Source: Bacteroidales bacterium
Lineage (GTDB): Bacteria; Bacteroidota; Bacteroidia; Bacteroidales; P3
Reading direction: 5' to 3'
Length of the DNA: 44,398 nt
Assembly: GCA_017960605.1 (NCBI GenBank)
Contig: JAGCYV010000048.1
Coordinates: 1 to 44,398 of the forward strand
Position 1 is the first letter of the stretch; each line of letters begins with the position of its first letter. Positions 7,958 to 16,335 of this stretch are shown here, piece by piece. The notes under the pieces were generated by a model. That model saw nothing but the letters and a program-made list of their open reading frames with translations. It did not search any database and was not told the origin of the DNA. The translations under genes were made by a program, and so were the position numbers.

Positions 7958-8416
7958 TCATGCCGCCACCAATGAAAAATGTTCTTCGAGGACAGCGATG
8001 CGTTCCAATGCGTCGGCGGGAGAGATGCCGGCCACCAGGAACTCCATCCTCACCCGACGACCACCCTCGGAGAAGGTCATGCGGTCGGAGAGCGACTTCA
8101 TGACGAAGATACCCTCCCCCTCCGACTGATCGTCGGCCGGGAAGTCACCGAACCGACCAAAATCGAATCCGTCTCCCTCATCGGCCACCTCGACAAAGAT
8201 ACCTCCGCGGCAGGTGCCGAGGGTCAGTGCCACCTGACGTTCAGGATTGGAACCGTTACCATGCACAATGGCGTTCTCCACCGCCTGCAACGCAGCCACC
8301 GATACAGCGGAATAGTAGTTGCCTACATTACACTCGCGACAGAAATGGAACAGGCGCTCCTCGACATAGGGCATATTGGCAATATCCGACTGTATTACAC
8401 ACGATTCGTTCATCAT
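7958..8416 (-). CDS. RsbW-like anti-sigma / HATPase_c ATP-binding protein
   Basis: 152 aa. GHKL-type ATPase of the serine-kinase anti-sigma family: N-box ALQAVENAIVHGN, G1 box VADEGDGFDF, G2-like GEGIFVMKSLSD. These proteins phosphorylate STAS-domain partners or bind sigma factors; neither a STAS gene nor a PP2C phosphatase is visible beside it. The open frame extends to 8485, but a clear -7 box at 8436-8444 lies inside that extension, so the start is set at ATG 8416 (ATG 8413 also fits). It is probably the first gene of an operon with ybeY and mnmG, an arrangement I recall from other Bacteroidales. Confidence 0.85.
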   Translation of the reverse strand: MMNESCVIQSDIANMPYVEERLFHFCRECNVGNYYSAVSVAALQAVENAIVHGNGSNPERQVALTLGTCRGGIFVEVADEGDGFDFGRFGDFPADDQSEGEGIFVMKSLSDRMTFSEGGRRVRMEFLVAGISPADALERIAVLEEHFSLVAA

Positions 8417-8435
8417 TGATGCTGTTTTTCCAAAT

Positions 8436-8444
8436 GCAAATATA
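8436..8444 (-). promoter_or_regulatory. -7 box for the ATPase-ybeY-mnmG operon
   Basis: The minus strand reads TATATTTGC, matching TAnnTTTG, about 20 nt upstream of the ATG at 8416. A second TTTG lies one spacer length further upstream. This excludes the longer reading frame starting at 8485. Confidence 0.75.
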
Positions 8445-8522
8445 CAACAAATATCGGTATTTTGCAAAGAATATATACAACTCATTGAATCACAATTTTA
8501 TATTAAATTACTTCCTCACGTG

Positions 8523-8621
8523 CACCGTTGCCGCACCGTCACACCACCGTAGCCCCTCCGTGCCTGCACGGAGCACCCACGGACCGGACACGGACCATCC
8601 ACGGAGGGGATACGGACAAGA
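8523..8621. repeat. Nine-unit array with exact 11-bp period (4 x CCGT, 5 x CGGA)
   Basis: The core CCGT occurs at 8525, 8536, 8547 and 8558, and the core CGGA at 8569, 8580, 8591, 8602 and 8613, all in one 11-bp register. The first four units are inverted relative to the last five. At the junction CTCCGTGC (8556-8563) faces GCACGGAG (8566-8573). A longer pairing is also possible: CCCCTCCGTG (8553-8562) with CACGGAGGGG (8600-8609). The remaining positions of each unit are degenerate. No gene is visible here. The array fills much of the 320-bp non-coding region between two divergent promoters. Confidence 0.85.
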
Positions 8622-8767
8622 TGCTGAACTACAAGCAATTACAGAACACGTGTCCGTGGCACTTTTCACATACGTGTCAAAACCATACAAACCACTGGTT
8701 TTGTGTGGATTAAATAAAATTGTAAGAAAAAGGCCAAAAAATATTTGCCATGTTGTTCTTTTTTTCA

Positions 8768-8776
8768 TAATTTTGC
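8768..8776 (+). promoter_or_regulatory. -7 box for the zinc-ribbon gene
   Basis: TAATTTTGC matches TAnnTTTG and lies 34 nt upstream of ATG 8811. It shows that the frame open from 8745 is not used from its 5' end. Confidence 0.7.
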
Positions 8777-8810
8777 AATCGTAATAAAAGCAACTAAAAA
8801 CAACAATATC

Positions 8811-9074
8811 ATGGGATTCTGGAACGCATTTTTCAGTGACAACAAATGCCCAAAATGTGGAAGTTACGACACCACCGAACTGGACTTCTCACCTGACAAC
8901 TACCGCTATTTCACCGAAAAGATGCGGGATCAGATCAGCGACTATATTGCCGATGGGCGTCTACCAAGTGACGTGGACCCAAAGGTGTTCTTCAAATGCA
9001 ACAAATGCGGAACTGAGACCATGAGGCTTCACTCCGACTCGAGAAGGGCGACATGGCCTGTTATGTGGTCCTAA
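8811..9074 (+). CDS. Small zinc-ribbon protein of unknown function
   Basis: 87 aa from ATG 8811, the first ATG after the -7 box. Two Cys pairs, CPKC near residue 13 and CNKC near residue 66, form a four-Cys zinc-ribbon-like pattern split by about 50 residues. The middle segment is acidic and helical (DNYRYFTEKMRDQISDYIADG). There is no signal peptide. It is followed after 12 nt by a small membrane protein and is likely co-transcribed with it. Function unknown. Confidence 0.75.
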   Translation: MGFWNAFFSDNKCPKCGSYDTTELDFSPDNYRYFTEKMRDQISDYIADGRLPSDVDPKVFFKCNKCGTETMRLHSDSRRATWPVMWS

Positions 9075-9086
9075 AAAGGAGACATC

Positions 9087-9335
9087 ATGATTACACTTAC
9101 GTCTTTTCTCGGCTGGGTGTTGATTGTTATTGGCATCCTTGTCGGAGGCTTTCTTGCTATCCTGCTGATTGGTGAAATTATCGGGCGAATGGCGCGCTTC
9201 TGGTGGTTTTACATCATCGTGGCTTTGGCTGCCGGAATAAGCAGTGGCGTGGCCATGCACAGTTGGACAGGCGGATTGATTGTCGCCGCTGTGGCATGTT
9301 TAGCGGTTTTTATTTTCCACAAACTCAGCGAATAA
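9087..9335 (+). CDS. Small integral membrane protein, unknown function
   Basis: 82 aa with three hydrophobic segments (residues about 6-28, 38-52 and 56-78). The charged residues are few (EIIGR between helices 1 and 2, HKLSE at the C-terminus). A purine-rich AAAGGAG lies a few nt upstream of the ATG, an unusually good Shine-Dalgarno for this phylum. No family recognised. Probably in an operon with the zinc-ribbon gene. It ends 38 bp before the convergent DUF4175 gene. Confidence 0.7.
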   Translation: MITLTSFLGWVLIVIGILVGGFLAILLIGEIIGRMARFWWFYIIVALAAGISSGVAMHSWTGGLIVAAVACLAVFIFHKLSE

Positions 9336-9373
9336 GATTAATTACATCTTACGCCATTAAAATATAGCATCGT

Positions 9374-12300
9374 CTACCGGTAGAAGTAGTCGTTGACCTT
9401 CTCGCGATAGTAGGGCGATAGGGTAGGGGGAACGGTGTGCAGCGGATCGGCAGTGGGCTTGAGTTGCTTGTTGTATTTCTCCAGTTCTGCAGGCGAAGGC
9501 TGAGTGTAGAGTTCGTTGCCCTCGTGGCTCTCACGGCGCTGCTCTTTCTCACGCTGCATCTCGGCCCGTTCATGCTCCAGCAGACGGGTCATAATCTGCT
9601 GCTGGCGTTGGAGGGTCTGCTGGGTGATGGTGCGGTTTACCAGGTCGGTCTCGGTCTGCTCCATCTGCCGCATCATCTGGTCTATCTCGCGGGCCAACTT
9701 GGGGTCGCCGCCACTGGCCGACTTCATCTCCTGTCCGTACTCCTGCATCATGCGGCGTATCATCTCCTGCTGTGCCGCCATTCTGGCAAATTCCTCGCTC
9801 ATCTGTTGACCTTGTCCGAGCTGGTGACGCCCACCCTGCTGCTTGCCCTGCTTGTCGAGTTGTTTCTTCAGGGCCTCCATCTGGCGGTTGAGTTCCTGCT
9901 GCATCTGCTTCATCGACTTGGGCGACGGCTTCCCTTTGCCCGGATTGCTGCACTGGCTGCTGCTCTTGCCGGGATTCTTGCACTGGCCGTTCTTTTTCTT
10001 TTGGCTGTTCTGCCGCATCTGGTTCTGCATCTGGTCGAGGCTCTCGGCCAGCACGAGGGCCAGGTTGTTGAGCGAGGTCATGCTGTACTGCATGGAGCGG
10101 GCAGCATTGGTGTTCTTGTAACTCCCGAAGAAACTCTGATTCATGTCCAACAGGCCGTTGAGGGAACGACTGATGTTGGAGTTCACCTCGCCCACCTCCT
10201 TGGTGATGGCCGAAGCCACCTGCAACTGCCTTTTAGCCATTGCCCGCAGCGAGTCCTCGACCATACGGAAGTCGTCCTTCACGCGGTTCTGACGGACAAT
10301 GACCGTCTGATACTTGGGGTCTTGAATATAGATGGCGTTGATGTCGGCGATGAGTTCCTCCTGATTGAACGAGAGCTGCACGAGGTTCTTCAGCATCTGC
10401 CTCACCTGGGCGGCATCTTCGGACAGGTCCTGCTGCTCGGCATCCAACTGGGCTTCAGCGACAGCTTCACTGAGCCGTTCGAGGTCGTCGGCAGCCTCTT
10501 CCTGCATCTTCGAAGCCTCCTTGTTCTTGCCTTTCTGGAGGTTTTGCTGTGCTCCCTGCTGATGCTGCTCCACCTGCTGCTCCAATTCGGTGGGTATCTT
10601 GAAGTCGGTCGAAGGGTCGAGGTCCTTGTAGTCCTGCTTGATTTGCTCAAGGTCCTGTTTCATCTGAGAAAAACGGTCGTTCAACTCCTGCTGCTTCTGC
10701 ATCAGTGCCTCTTTGTCCTTGCCTTTGGCCTGCTCGGTCTCCTTGGCCAATTGGCGTTGCTCTTCGGCCAATTTGTCCATCTTCTGGATGGTCTGCTCCA
10801 CCTTCTTCTCAATCTCCAACCGCTTCATCAACTCGATGTTCTGGTCCAGCTGACGCTCCAGTTCCGCATTGTCCAACTTCAACTGCTCCAATTGCTGCTG
10901 CACCTTCTTCTTGTCCAACTCCTGCATCATGCGCTCAATCTCGGCCATCGTCTCCTTCATCTTCTCGTCCATCACCTCGTTCATCAGACGGTCCAGTTCG
11001 CGCTGTTTTTCCATCAGTTGCTCGCTCTGCTCGCGGTACTTCTGCTCCAATCGGTTGTTCTCCTGTATCTGCTGCATCATCTGCTGCATCATCTGCCGCA
11101 CCTGCTTCTGCTTCTCGGCTATCTGCTCCAGGTCTTTGCGCTCCTGCCAGCCCAATTCCTTCTTATCCACGAGCTTTTTCATCATCTCGTTGATTTCCTG
11201 CTGCAGCTGCCTCAGTTCGCTCATCTGGGCATCGGCACTCTGGCGCACTTCGCCGCTGGTCTGTTCCAACATGCGGTCGAGCTCCTCCTCGGTGGGAATC
11301 TTGATTTCAAAGACCTGTGAACGGGCTGTTTTGGGGCCGTGGATGGCGTCGTTGTCCGACACCTCGAACCAATAGCTCAACTCGTCGCCCGGCGCAAGGA
11401 TGATCTCGGCGGTGTTGAACGAGAAGTAGAACTCCTGTGCGGCACCCTCACCAAGGGCCATTTCGGCCTCACTGACGGCATTTCGGGTCGTATCGGCAGG
11501 ATTGGCCGTCCGGTGGACGAAAACGAGCCGAGAGAAGCCGTAATCGTCTTTGATGCGTCCGCGGAACAGCCGACGGTCGGGATACAGCGAGTCGGTGACC
11601 TCCTCCACAGCAATCATCGGCAGGGCATCCTTGATGGCCGAAAGGGAATATTTCAGGGTGTCCGAGGTGTGTTTAGTGTTAAGCGTTAAGTGTTTCGTGT
11701 TGCTGACACAGAAGGCATAGTTCATATCGTCCATCACACGGCGACTCATCTCCACACGACCGTTGCCATCCACACCTAACACTGAACGCTGACCATTGTC
11801 CACTTCAAAATAGAGACTGTCCGCGTCCTGGGTCTGGAAAAGCCAGCGTACCATAGTTCCCTCGGGCACAGAGGCATCGCCGAGATCCACCACTGTCTCA
11901 GCCTCGCGGCCGGTATAGGCAGGGTAGGAGAGGAGCATGCGGAACGAGCGTACGGCGGGATTGGGCAGCACCTCGAGGCGATAGTCCTGCGACGATACCC
12001 CGCCACCCTCCAGATGGAAGGTCTGGCTTTGCTGCAACTTGTTGAGGGTGTAAGTGAACAGTTCTTTGTCGTTGTGCATCCGATAGCGACGGCCCTCCAC
12101 GCAAAGCGTCACCTCGGCGGGTTTGGCCTCTCCTTCGGTGGTGACCCTCAACTCGAAATCCTCCCCTTGGCGGCACACGAGACTTTCATTCAGCACACGG
12201 AAAGCGAAGGGTGCGGGCCGCTCATAGACGGTGTGGTAGTTCACGATGCGCTTCGAGGGAGCGGTGACCGTCTGCGGAGCAGCGATGAGCAACACAAGCA

Positions 12301-12808
12301 GCACCAGCAGCGGCGGAAGGGCGTATTTCAAGTACTTCTTATTGCCTTTGAGGTCGATGGCGTTGAGGAACGGCACCGGCTTCAGCTGGGCGGTCTTCTG
12401 CTCGATGGCGGCCAGAAGGAGGTCGTTAGTGTTTAGTTGAATGTCGTCGGTTTGCGAAGCTTCCATCAACTGTAGCAGGTTGAGCAGCTTGTCGCTGACC
12501 TCGGGGAAATACCTGCCAATGATGCGGGCGGCCTCTTCACGGCTGATACGCTTGCCCAAACCGTTCAACTTCAGCAGCGGACGAACGATAAACCACCCCG
12601 TCACAGCCACCACTGCAGCCAACCCGAGCCAGAATATCAACCCTCGGGCCAGCCTCGATAGCCATCCGAAATGCTCCAACAGCACTGCCGCCAAAAAGAG
12701 CGTCAGCACGATGCCCACAGCATACAACACACCCTTGATCAGGAGATTCTTGTAGTACTTCCTGATAAAAGCATCAAGTGCCTGCAGTATGTCCGTGGGC
12801 TGTGTCAA
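9374..12808 (-). CDS. DUF4175-like membrane protein with long Gln-rich coiled coil
   Basis: 1144 aa. Two N-terminal transmembrane helices (residues about 22-45 and 55-75) precede a beta-rich extracytoplasmic region (about 170-490) and then a very long Gln/Glu/Lys/Met-rich coiled coil (about 500-1000). This layout matches the DUF4175 proteins of Bacteroidota, whose function is not established. The start is TTG at 12808: no ATG or GTG in frame is available near the conserved N-terminus (FIRKYYKNLLIKG), and AAGGTG precedes it. It begins 9 nt after the stop of the upstream lipoprotein gene, so co-transcription is likely. Confidence 0.88.
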   Translation of the reverse strand: MTQPTDILQALDAFIRKYYKNLLIKGVLYAVGIVLTLFLAAVLLEHFGWLSRLARGLIFWLGLAAVVAVTGWFIVRPLLKLNGLGKRISREEAARIIGRYFPEVSDKLLNLLQLMEASQTDDIQLNTNDLLLAAIEQKTAQLKPVPFLNAIDLKGNKKYLKYALPPLLVLLVLLIAAPQTVTAPSKRIVNYHTVYERPAPFAFRVLNESLVCRQGEDFELRVTTEGEAKPAEVTLCVEGRRYRMHNDKELFTYTLNKLQQSQTFHLEGGGVSSQDYRLEVLPNPAVRSFRMLLSYPAYTGREAETVVDLGDASVPEGTMVRWLFQTQDADSLYFEVDNGQRSVLGVDGNGRVEMSRRVMDDMNYAFCVSNTKHLTLNTKHTSDTLKYSLSAIKDALPMIAVEEVTDSLYPDRRLFRGRIKDDYGFSRLVFVHRTANPADTTRNAVSEAEMALGEGAAQEFYFSFNTAEIILAPGDELSYWFEVSDNDAIHGPKTARSQVFEIKIPTEEELDRMLEQTSGEVRQSADAQMSELRQLQQEINEMMKKLVDKKELGWQERKDLEQIAEKQKQVRQMMQQMMQQIQENNRLEQKYREQSEQLMEKQRELDRLMNEVMDEKMKETMAEIERMMQELDKKKVQQQLEQLKLDNAELERQLDQNIELMKRLEIEKKVEQTIQKMDKLAEEQRQLAKETEQAKGKDKEALMQKQQELNDRFSQMKQDLEQIKQDYKDLDPSTDFKIPTELEQQVEQHQQGAQQNLQKGKNKEASKMQEEAADDLERLSEAVAEAQLDAEQQDLSEDAAQVRQMLKNLVQLSFNQEELIADINAIYIQDPKYQTVIVRQNRVKDDFRMVEDSLRAMAKRQLQVASAITKEVGEVNSNISRSLNGLLDMNQSFFGSYKNTNAARSMQYSMTSLNNLALVLAESLDQMQNQMRQNSQKKKNGQCKNPGKSSSQCSNPGKGKPSPKSMKQMQQELNRQMEALKKQLDKQGKQQGGRHQLGQGQQMSEEFARMAAQQEMIRRMMQEYGQEMKSASGGDPKLAREIDQMMRQMEQTETDLVNRTITQQTLQRQQQIMTRLLEHERAEMQREKEQRRESHEGNELYTQPSPAELEKYNKQLKPTADPLHTVPPTLSPYYREKVNDYFYR

Positions 12809-12817
12809 AAGATCACC

Positions 12818-13414
12818 TTATTGCTTCTGGCCGGCCTTGATGGTGGCGCCGGCGGTCTTGTTGTAGTAGGCCTCTACCCAGTTGGCGTTGAAAAACTCAT
12901 CCACTTTAGTCATGTTCACTTTGGCCCAACCGTAGTGGATACCGTCACTCAACTTCACGCGGAGCCCTACGTACCAAGTGCCCACCGCAGGCTCGAAGAA
13001 GTAGGCGTCACCGAGGCCATAGTATCCGTTGGGATCCATATTGGGGCCAATGACAGCATTCGCGGCGAGGTTCACGATGTGGTCGTGCAGATACTGTCCG
13101 CCGGCACCGGCTTCGGCCACAGTCACCACGTTGGTACCCTGTTCGGCATCCATCTCGTCGAAACGGAGGGTGCTGCCAGAAAATTCCTCATCCATGATGC
13201 GGTATTCCAGCACACCGTCGCCGTTGAAGTCCATTCCCGGCACATCATTGAAAGCGCCGAAAGAGCCGGTGCCGATAACCGCCTGGGCGATAGAACTTGA
13301 CGTACCACCGTTCGCATTGTTGGTGGTGGCATTGCCATTCGTTGTCTCATCTTTCTGGCAACCGGTTGCTGTCAGCAACACCAAGGCTGCTGCAAAATAA
13401 AAAGCTTTTTTCAT
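12818..13414 (-). CDS. Lipoprotein with EF-hand-like motif
   Basis: 198 aa. Lipoprotein signal MKKAFYFAAALVLLTATGC, with the lipobox Cys at residue 19, then an Asn/Thr/Gly-rich spacer. A calcium-loop-like motif DFNGDGVLEY lies near residue 64. The rest is beta-rich (YYGLGDAYFFEPAVGTWYVGLRVKLSDGIHYGWAKVNM), with no catalytic signature I can name. The start is set at ATG 13414 because the -7 box lies at 13446-13454, inside the upstream open extension. Probably surface or periplasmic, anchored to a membrane. It precedes the DUF4175 gene in the same transcript. Confidence 0.8.
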   Translation of the reverse strand: MKKAFYFAAALVLLTATGCQKDETTNGNATTNNANGGTSSSIAQAVIGTGSFGAFNDVPGMDFNGDGVLEYRIMDEEFSGSTLRFDEMDAEQGTNVVTVAEAGAGGQYLHDHIVNLAANAVIGPNMDPNGYYGLGDAYFFEPAVGTWYVGLRVKLSDGIHYGWAKVNMTKVDEFFNANWVEAYYNKTAGATIKAGQKQ

Positions 13415-13445
13415 TCTTTTGTTGTTTTTTGTGAATAATGAATCT

Positions 13446-13454
13446 GCAAAAATA
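13446..13454 (-). promoter_or_regulatory. -7 box for the lipoprotein-DUF4175 operon
   Basis: The minus strand reads TATTTTTGC, matching TAnnTTTG, 31 nt upstream of ATG 13414. A divergent promoter for the SDR gene lies 51 bp away. Confidence 0.7.
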
Positions 13455-13505
13455 CGACAATTCCGCCACATAGAAAAAAAATTTTGATAATCGTCTCAAC
13501 ATTTG

Positions 13506-13514
13506 TACCTTTGC
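13506..13514 (+). promoter_or_regulatory. -7 box for the SDR gene
   Basis: TACCTTTGC matches TAnnTTTG, 18 nt upstream of ATG 13533. A TTTTG at about 13482-13486 is in place for the -33 element. Confidence 0.75.
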
Positions 13515-13532
13515 AAAAAATTTAGAGAAAAA

Positions 13533-14336
13533 ATGCAACAGGTAATCATCATCACCGGCGCCTCGTCGGGCTTTGGGAAGGCCACCGCCGAAATACTTTC
13601 ACAGAAAGGATACACCGTCTATGGCCTCTGCCGTCGCCACGTGCTCGCGGAGAGCAATATCCATTACTGTCCATGCGATGTCCGTAATCGCGAACAGATA
13701 GCTGCTGTGGTGGCGCAGATCATTGCCGAGCAGGGTAGGGTGGATGTGCTCATCAACAACGCCGGCATGGGCATCGGCGGTGCCCTTGAGCTGGCCACCG
13801 AGGAGGAAATCGACCTCCAAATGAGCACCAACTTCATGGGGTGCGTCCATATGTGCCAGGCTGTGCTGCCCTATATGCGCAAAGCTCGCAAAGGCAAGAT
13901 TATCAACCTCAGCTCCATCGGCGGTCTGATGGGGTTGCCCTATCAAGGTTTCTATTCTGCCTCCAAGTTCGCCATCGAAGGCTTCACCGAGGCCCTCAGT
14001 GCCGAGGTGCGCGGCTTTGGCATCAAGGTCTGCATGGTCGAGCCGGGCGACTTCGCCACCGGCTTCACGGGCAGCCGCAAGAACAGCCAGCTCACCCTTG
14101 ACGACCCCGACTACGGCCCCATCTTCAAGAACAGCCTCGCCATCATCGAGAAGGAGGAGAACGGTGGCCTGCAACCCGAGGTGCTAGCCCGCCGTATCGT
14201 ACGTCTGGTGGAGAAGAAAGACCCACCGCTGCGTAATGTGGTGGCCAACCTCGAGCAATGGCTCTCAACCGTCATCAAACGCGTGCTCTCGGGCAACCAG
14301 ATGGTGGCCATACTGAGAGACTATTACAAGAGCTGA
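13533..14336 (+). CDS. SDR-family oxidoreductase
   Basis: 267 aa classical short-chain dehydrogenase/reductase. NAD(P)-binding TGASSGFG (residues 8-15), NNAGMG about residue 80, and catalytic Ser in LSSIGG with YSASK (Tyr-x-x-x-Lys) about residues 150-154. The VEPGDFATGF loop follows. The substrate is unknown: members act on ketones, sterols, sugars or fatty acyl chains. An Arg in the segment after strand 2 (GLCRR) favours NADP(H), but this is weak. Start at ATG 13533, 18 nt after a -7 box. The gene stands alone, convergent with the next one (2-bp gap). Confidence 0.93.
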   Translation: MQQVIIITGASSGFGKATAEILSQKGYTVYGLCRRHVLAESNIHYCPCDVRNREQIAAVVAQIIAEQGRVDVLINNAGMGIGGALELATEEEIDLQMSTNFMGCVHMCQAVLPYMRKARKGKIINLSSIGGLMGLPYQGFYSASKFAIEGFTEALSAEVRGFGIKVCMVEPGDFATGFTGSRKNSQLTLDDPDYGPIFKNSLAIIEKEENGGLQPEVLARRIVRLVEKKDPPLRNVVANLEQWLSTVIKRVLSGNQMVAILRDYYKS

Positions 14337-14338
14337 AA

Positions 14339-14944
14339 TTACTTGTCTTTCCGTGTTGTGTCGGCGGGGGCAGGCGGGCGCTTGGTGTCGAGGATGCGGC
14401 CGTAGATAAGCAGTTCGTTCTTGAAGGTACTGCCGAGCGGATGGGGTTTCAAACCTGGATGACAGAGCATAGTGCCTCTTGCACACCCGCTACCGTCATT
14501 TGATGCCTCATAGCGTGACAGGAATTCGTCATTGGGAGATGTAATTAACAGTTCTCCCAGCAGGTGCTTTTGGGCCTGCACATCGACCGTCTGCAAGTTG
14601 CGGAAGGTGAAGCTATCGGTGATGACAGCGATATAGAGGGCGGCGTTGTCGTTCAGCACCAGGTCGGCCCGATAGACCTGCTGCCCTTTGAGGGTGGCGC
14701 TGAGGGTGTAGGCCCCTGCCGGCAGACGGCCCGAGACGAAGTAACCCTCCTTGTCGCAGCGCACGGTGGCGGCGGTGTCGGTCGTACGGATGAAATGCAG
14801 GAGGCAGTAGGGCTGCGGCTCCTGGGTCAAGTGGTCCACCACCACACCCATCACTATCACGCTGTCGGTCGCTACAGGCTCCTGCGCACTGAGACGGCCA
14901 AAGCATATCATAAGCATCAGGCAGAGGAGGCTATTTCTTTTCAT
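14339..14944 (-). CDS. Secreted carboxypeptidase-regulatory-like protein
   Basis: 201 aa. The signal peptide ends RLSAQ. Residues about 30-115 form a single beta-sandwich of the carboxypeptidase-regulatory-like type (VMGVVVDHLTQEPQPYCLLHF, GYFVSGRLPAGAYTLSATLKGQ), usually found at the N-terminus of TonB-linked outer-membrane proteins but here without a barrel. The C-terminal 80 residues carry two Cys and end in a basic Pro-rich tail (RPPAPADTTRKDK). The start overlaps the 3' end of the upstream gene by 14 nt, so the two are coupled. Exact role unknown. Confidence 0.75.
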   Translation of the reverse strand: MKRNSLLCLMLMICFGRLSAQEPVATDSVIVMGVVVDHLTQEPQPYCLLHFIRTTDTAATVRCDKEGYFVSGRLPAGAYTLSATLKGQQVYRADLVLNDNAALYIAVITDSFTFRNLQTVDVQAQKHLLGELLITSPNDEFLSRYEASNDGSGCARGTMLCHPGLKPHPLGSTFKNELLIYGRILDTKRPPAPADTTRKDK

Positions 14945-16211
14945 GACTCATCATTTTTTCTTGCAGCAACCGTAACGGCAGGGTGTCGATGGGAGTGCTG
15001 TTGTAGTGTTTCCAGTAGTCGCCGCTGTAGTCGCTCTCGCCGAAGGCTCCCGCCAGTGACTGCCGGCGCACTGCGATGGTATCGGATGGAATGATGTTGT
15101 CGGAAAGGGAGAAGTCGGTCAGCGTCCATTCAATGCATTGCCGCCACCGTTGCTCGGGGATGTCGGAACGTCGCGAAGTGAGCCGGTGGAGGCGGTTGCT
15201 GTAGTAGTGCGAGAGCGTGTATTTTCCTTCGCGCACGTCGTAGGTCCAAGCAGCGCTGTCGGCATCGATATGGAGCTTGTTGTAGTGCACACCCACCCAT
15301 GGCTCCAGCGGAGCCTCCATACTGAGGGGAAGCATAACCGATGTGATGCGTACGATGGCCAGATCGCATTTGCGGATGACATATTCATAGCGCATCGTGG
15401 AGGCCCGGTATCGTCCGATACCGCTGGCGCGAACCAGATAGAAGATTTCCCCGTTGTCCAAGAATTCCTGCACCGGCTCGAAGTAATGAAGCCTGTAGGC
15501 TGTGGGAAAAGTGGCGTTGGGGGTCTCCAGCAGGTCAAAGAACGCCTCGTTGTCGTAGAAAGCCAGCAGCTCATCCACAGCCTCCCAGTTGTTCACCAAC
15601 CGCTCCACCAGTTTGCGGTCATATACTAGCAACCTGTGGCGCAAGATGGACTTGTAGTTGGTGGTCATCTCGCGGGCGTTGGGGTCGAAGCGATAGAAGC
15701 GCTTGCTGTCGTTGCGAGCATACCCACGTCGTATGATGTTCATCACCGCCTCGTCGAATACGTAGAGTTCGTCATCGACGGCCCTCCAGTCGCGGTAGAA
15801 GAAGGTGTTGCGGGCTGTCCTACGGTGATAGTTCTTCGGTATCTTGCCAATGGCAGTTTTCAGCAGGTGGTTTCCTTCGCGGAAACTCTCCACCTTCACC
15901 TCGCGCAACTCCACCTCCAACACCTTCAGCCTCACCTGGCTGTGTCGGCGCAACGTGGCCAACGGCAGACGCACACTCTCGAATCCCATCGAGCGCACGA
16001 GCACGGTGTCGTCCTCGTGGCCGACAGGTACCTTCAGCGTGTATTCTCCCCCGTCGTTGCACGACACGCCGATCGAGGTGCCCTCCAGCTGCAACGTGGC
16101 GTACGGCACTCCCTGTCCACCCGAGGTCACGCGCCCCTTGATAGCCACCACCTCCCCCTGTGCCCACAGCAGCATCGGGAAAAGCATCATTATGAACACT
16201 ATACGACGCAT
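14931..16211 (-). CDS. Carboxypeptidase-regulatory-like domain protein
   Basis: 426 aa. The signal peptide ends LLWAQ. Residues about 22-105 form a carboxypeptidase-regulatory-like beta-sandwich (IKGRVTSGGQGVPYATLQLEG). A family-like region follows, starting NHLLKTAIGKIPKNYHRR and LYVFDEAVMNI, common in uncharacterised Bacteroidota periplasmic or outer-membrane proteins. The alternative start at 16235 is a TTG lying inside the -7 box, so ATG 16211 is used. It probably works with the overlapping downstream protein. Confidence 0.8.
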   Translation of the reverse strand: MRRIVFIMMLFPMLLWAQGEVVAIKGRVTSGGQGVPYATLQLEGTSIGVSCNDGGEYTLKVPVGHEDDTVLVRSMGFESVRLPLATLRRHSQVRLKVLEVELREVKVESFREGNHLLKTAIGKIPKNYHRRTARNTFFYRDWRAVDDELYVFDEAVMNIIRRGYARNDSKRFYRFDPNAREMTTNYKSILRHRLLVYDRKLVERLVNNWEAVDELLAFYDNEAFFDLLETPNATFPTAYRLHYFEPVQEFLDNGEIFYLVRASGIGRYRASTMRYEYVIRKCDLAIVRITSVMLPLSMEAPLEPWVGVHYNKLHIDADSAAWTYDVREGKYTLSHYYSNRLHRLTSRRSDIPEQRWRQCIEWTLTDFSLSDNIIPSDTIAVRRQSLAGAFGESDYSGDYWKHYNSTPIDTLPLRLLQEKMMSHEKK

Positions 16212-16231
16212 TTCAGCATTCCGTCTTTCAT

Positions 16232-16240
16232 GCAAATATA
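16232..16240 (-). promoter_or_regulatory. -7 box for the 16211-14339 operon
   Basis: The minus strand reads TATATTTGC (TAnnTTTG), 20 nt upstream of ATG 16211. An 11-bp-period array starts about 35 bp further upstream. Confidence 0.75.
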
Positions 16241-16274
16241 CACATTTTTTTTTGAGTGGACGGTTTTCACCAAA

Positions 16275-16335
16275 CTTCCCTTAACCTTATAGAACCCTTA
16301 TAGAAGTCTTATAATGACTATATACACCCTGTATA
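16275..16335. repeat. 11-bp-period array (CTTATA core), five to six units
   Basis: CTTATA occurs at 16286, 16297 and 16308. In-register degenerate copies lie at 16275 (CTTCCC), 16319 (TATATA) and 16330 (TGTATA). The distal units overlap the last codons and the stop of the lipoprotein gene. A 9-bp perfect inverted repeat, ATGACTATA (16314-16322) / TATAGTCAT (16332-16340), spans that stop codon. Confidence 0.7.

Noticed and set aside
7866-7961. 31-codon frame overlapping the ATPase stop by ATGA
   Set aside because: The overlap looks like translational coupling, but the product (MRCDSSISVVWRVQ start) has no recognisable feature and chance overlap cannot be excluded.
8523-8621. CRISPR array
   Set aside because: The period of 11 bp is far too short for repeat plus spacer, and units are degenerate.
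8227-8784. 185-codon plus-strand frame across the 11-bp array region
   Set aside because: It runs antisense through the ATPase gene, over a promoter and through the repeat array. Composition is His/Pro/Thr-rich without a domain.
9437-11320. 627-codon plus-strand frame antisense to the DUF4175 gene
   Set aside because: Leu/His-rich translation mirrors the Gln/Lys-rich coiled coil on the other strand. No domain, no promoter.
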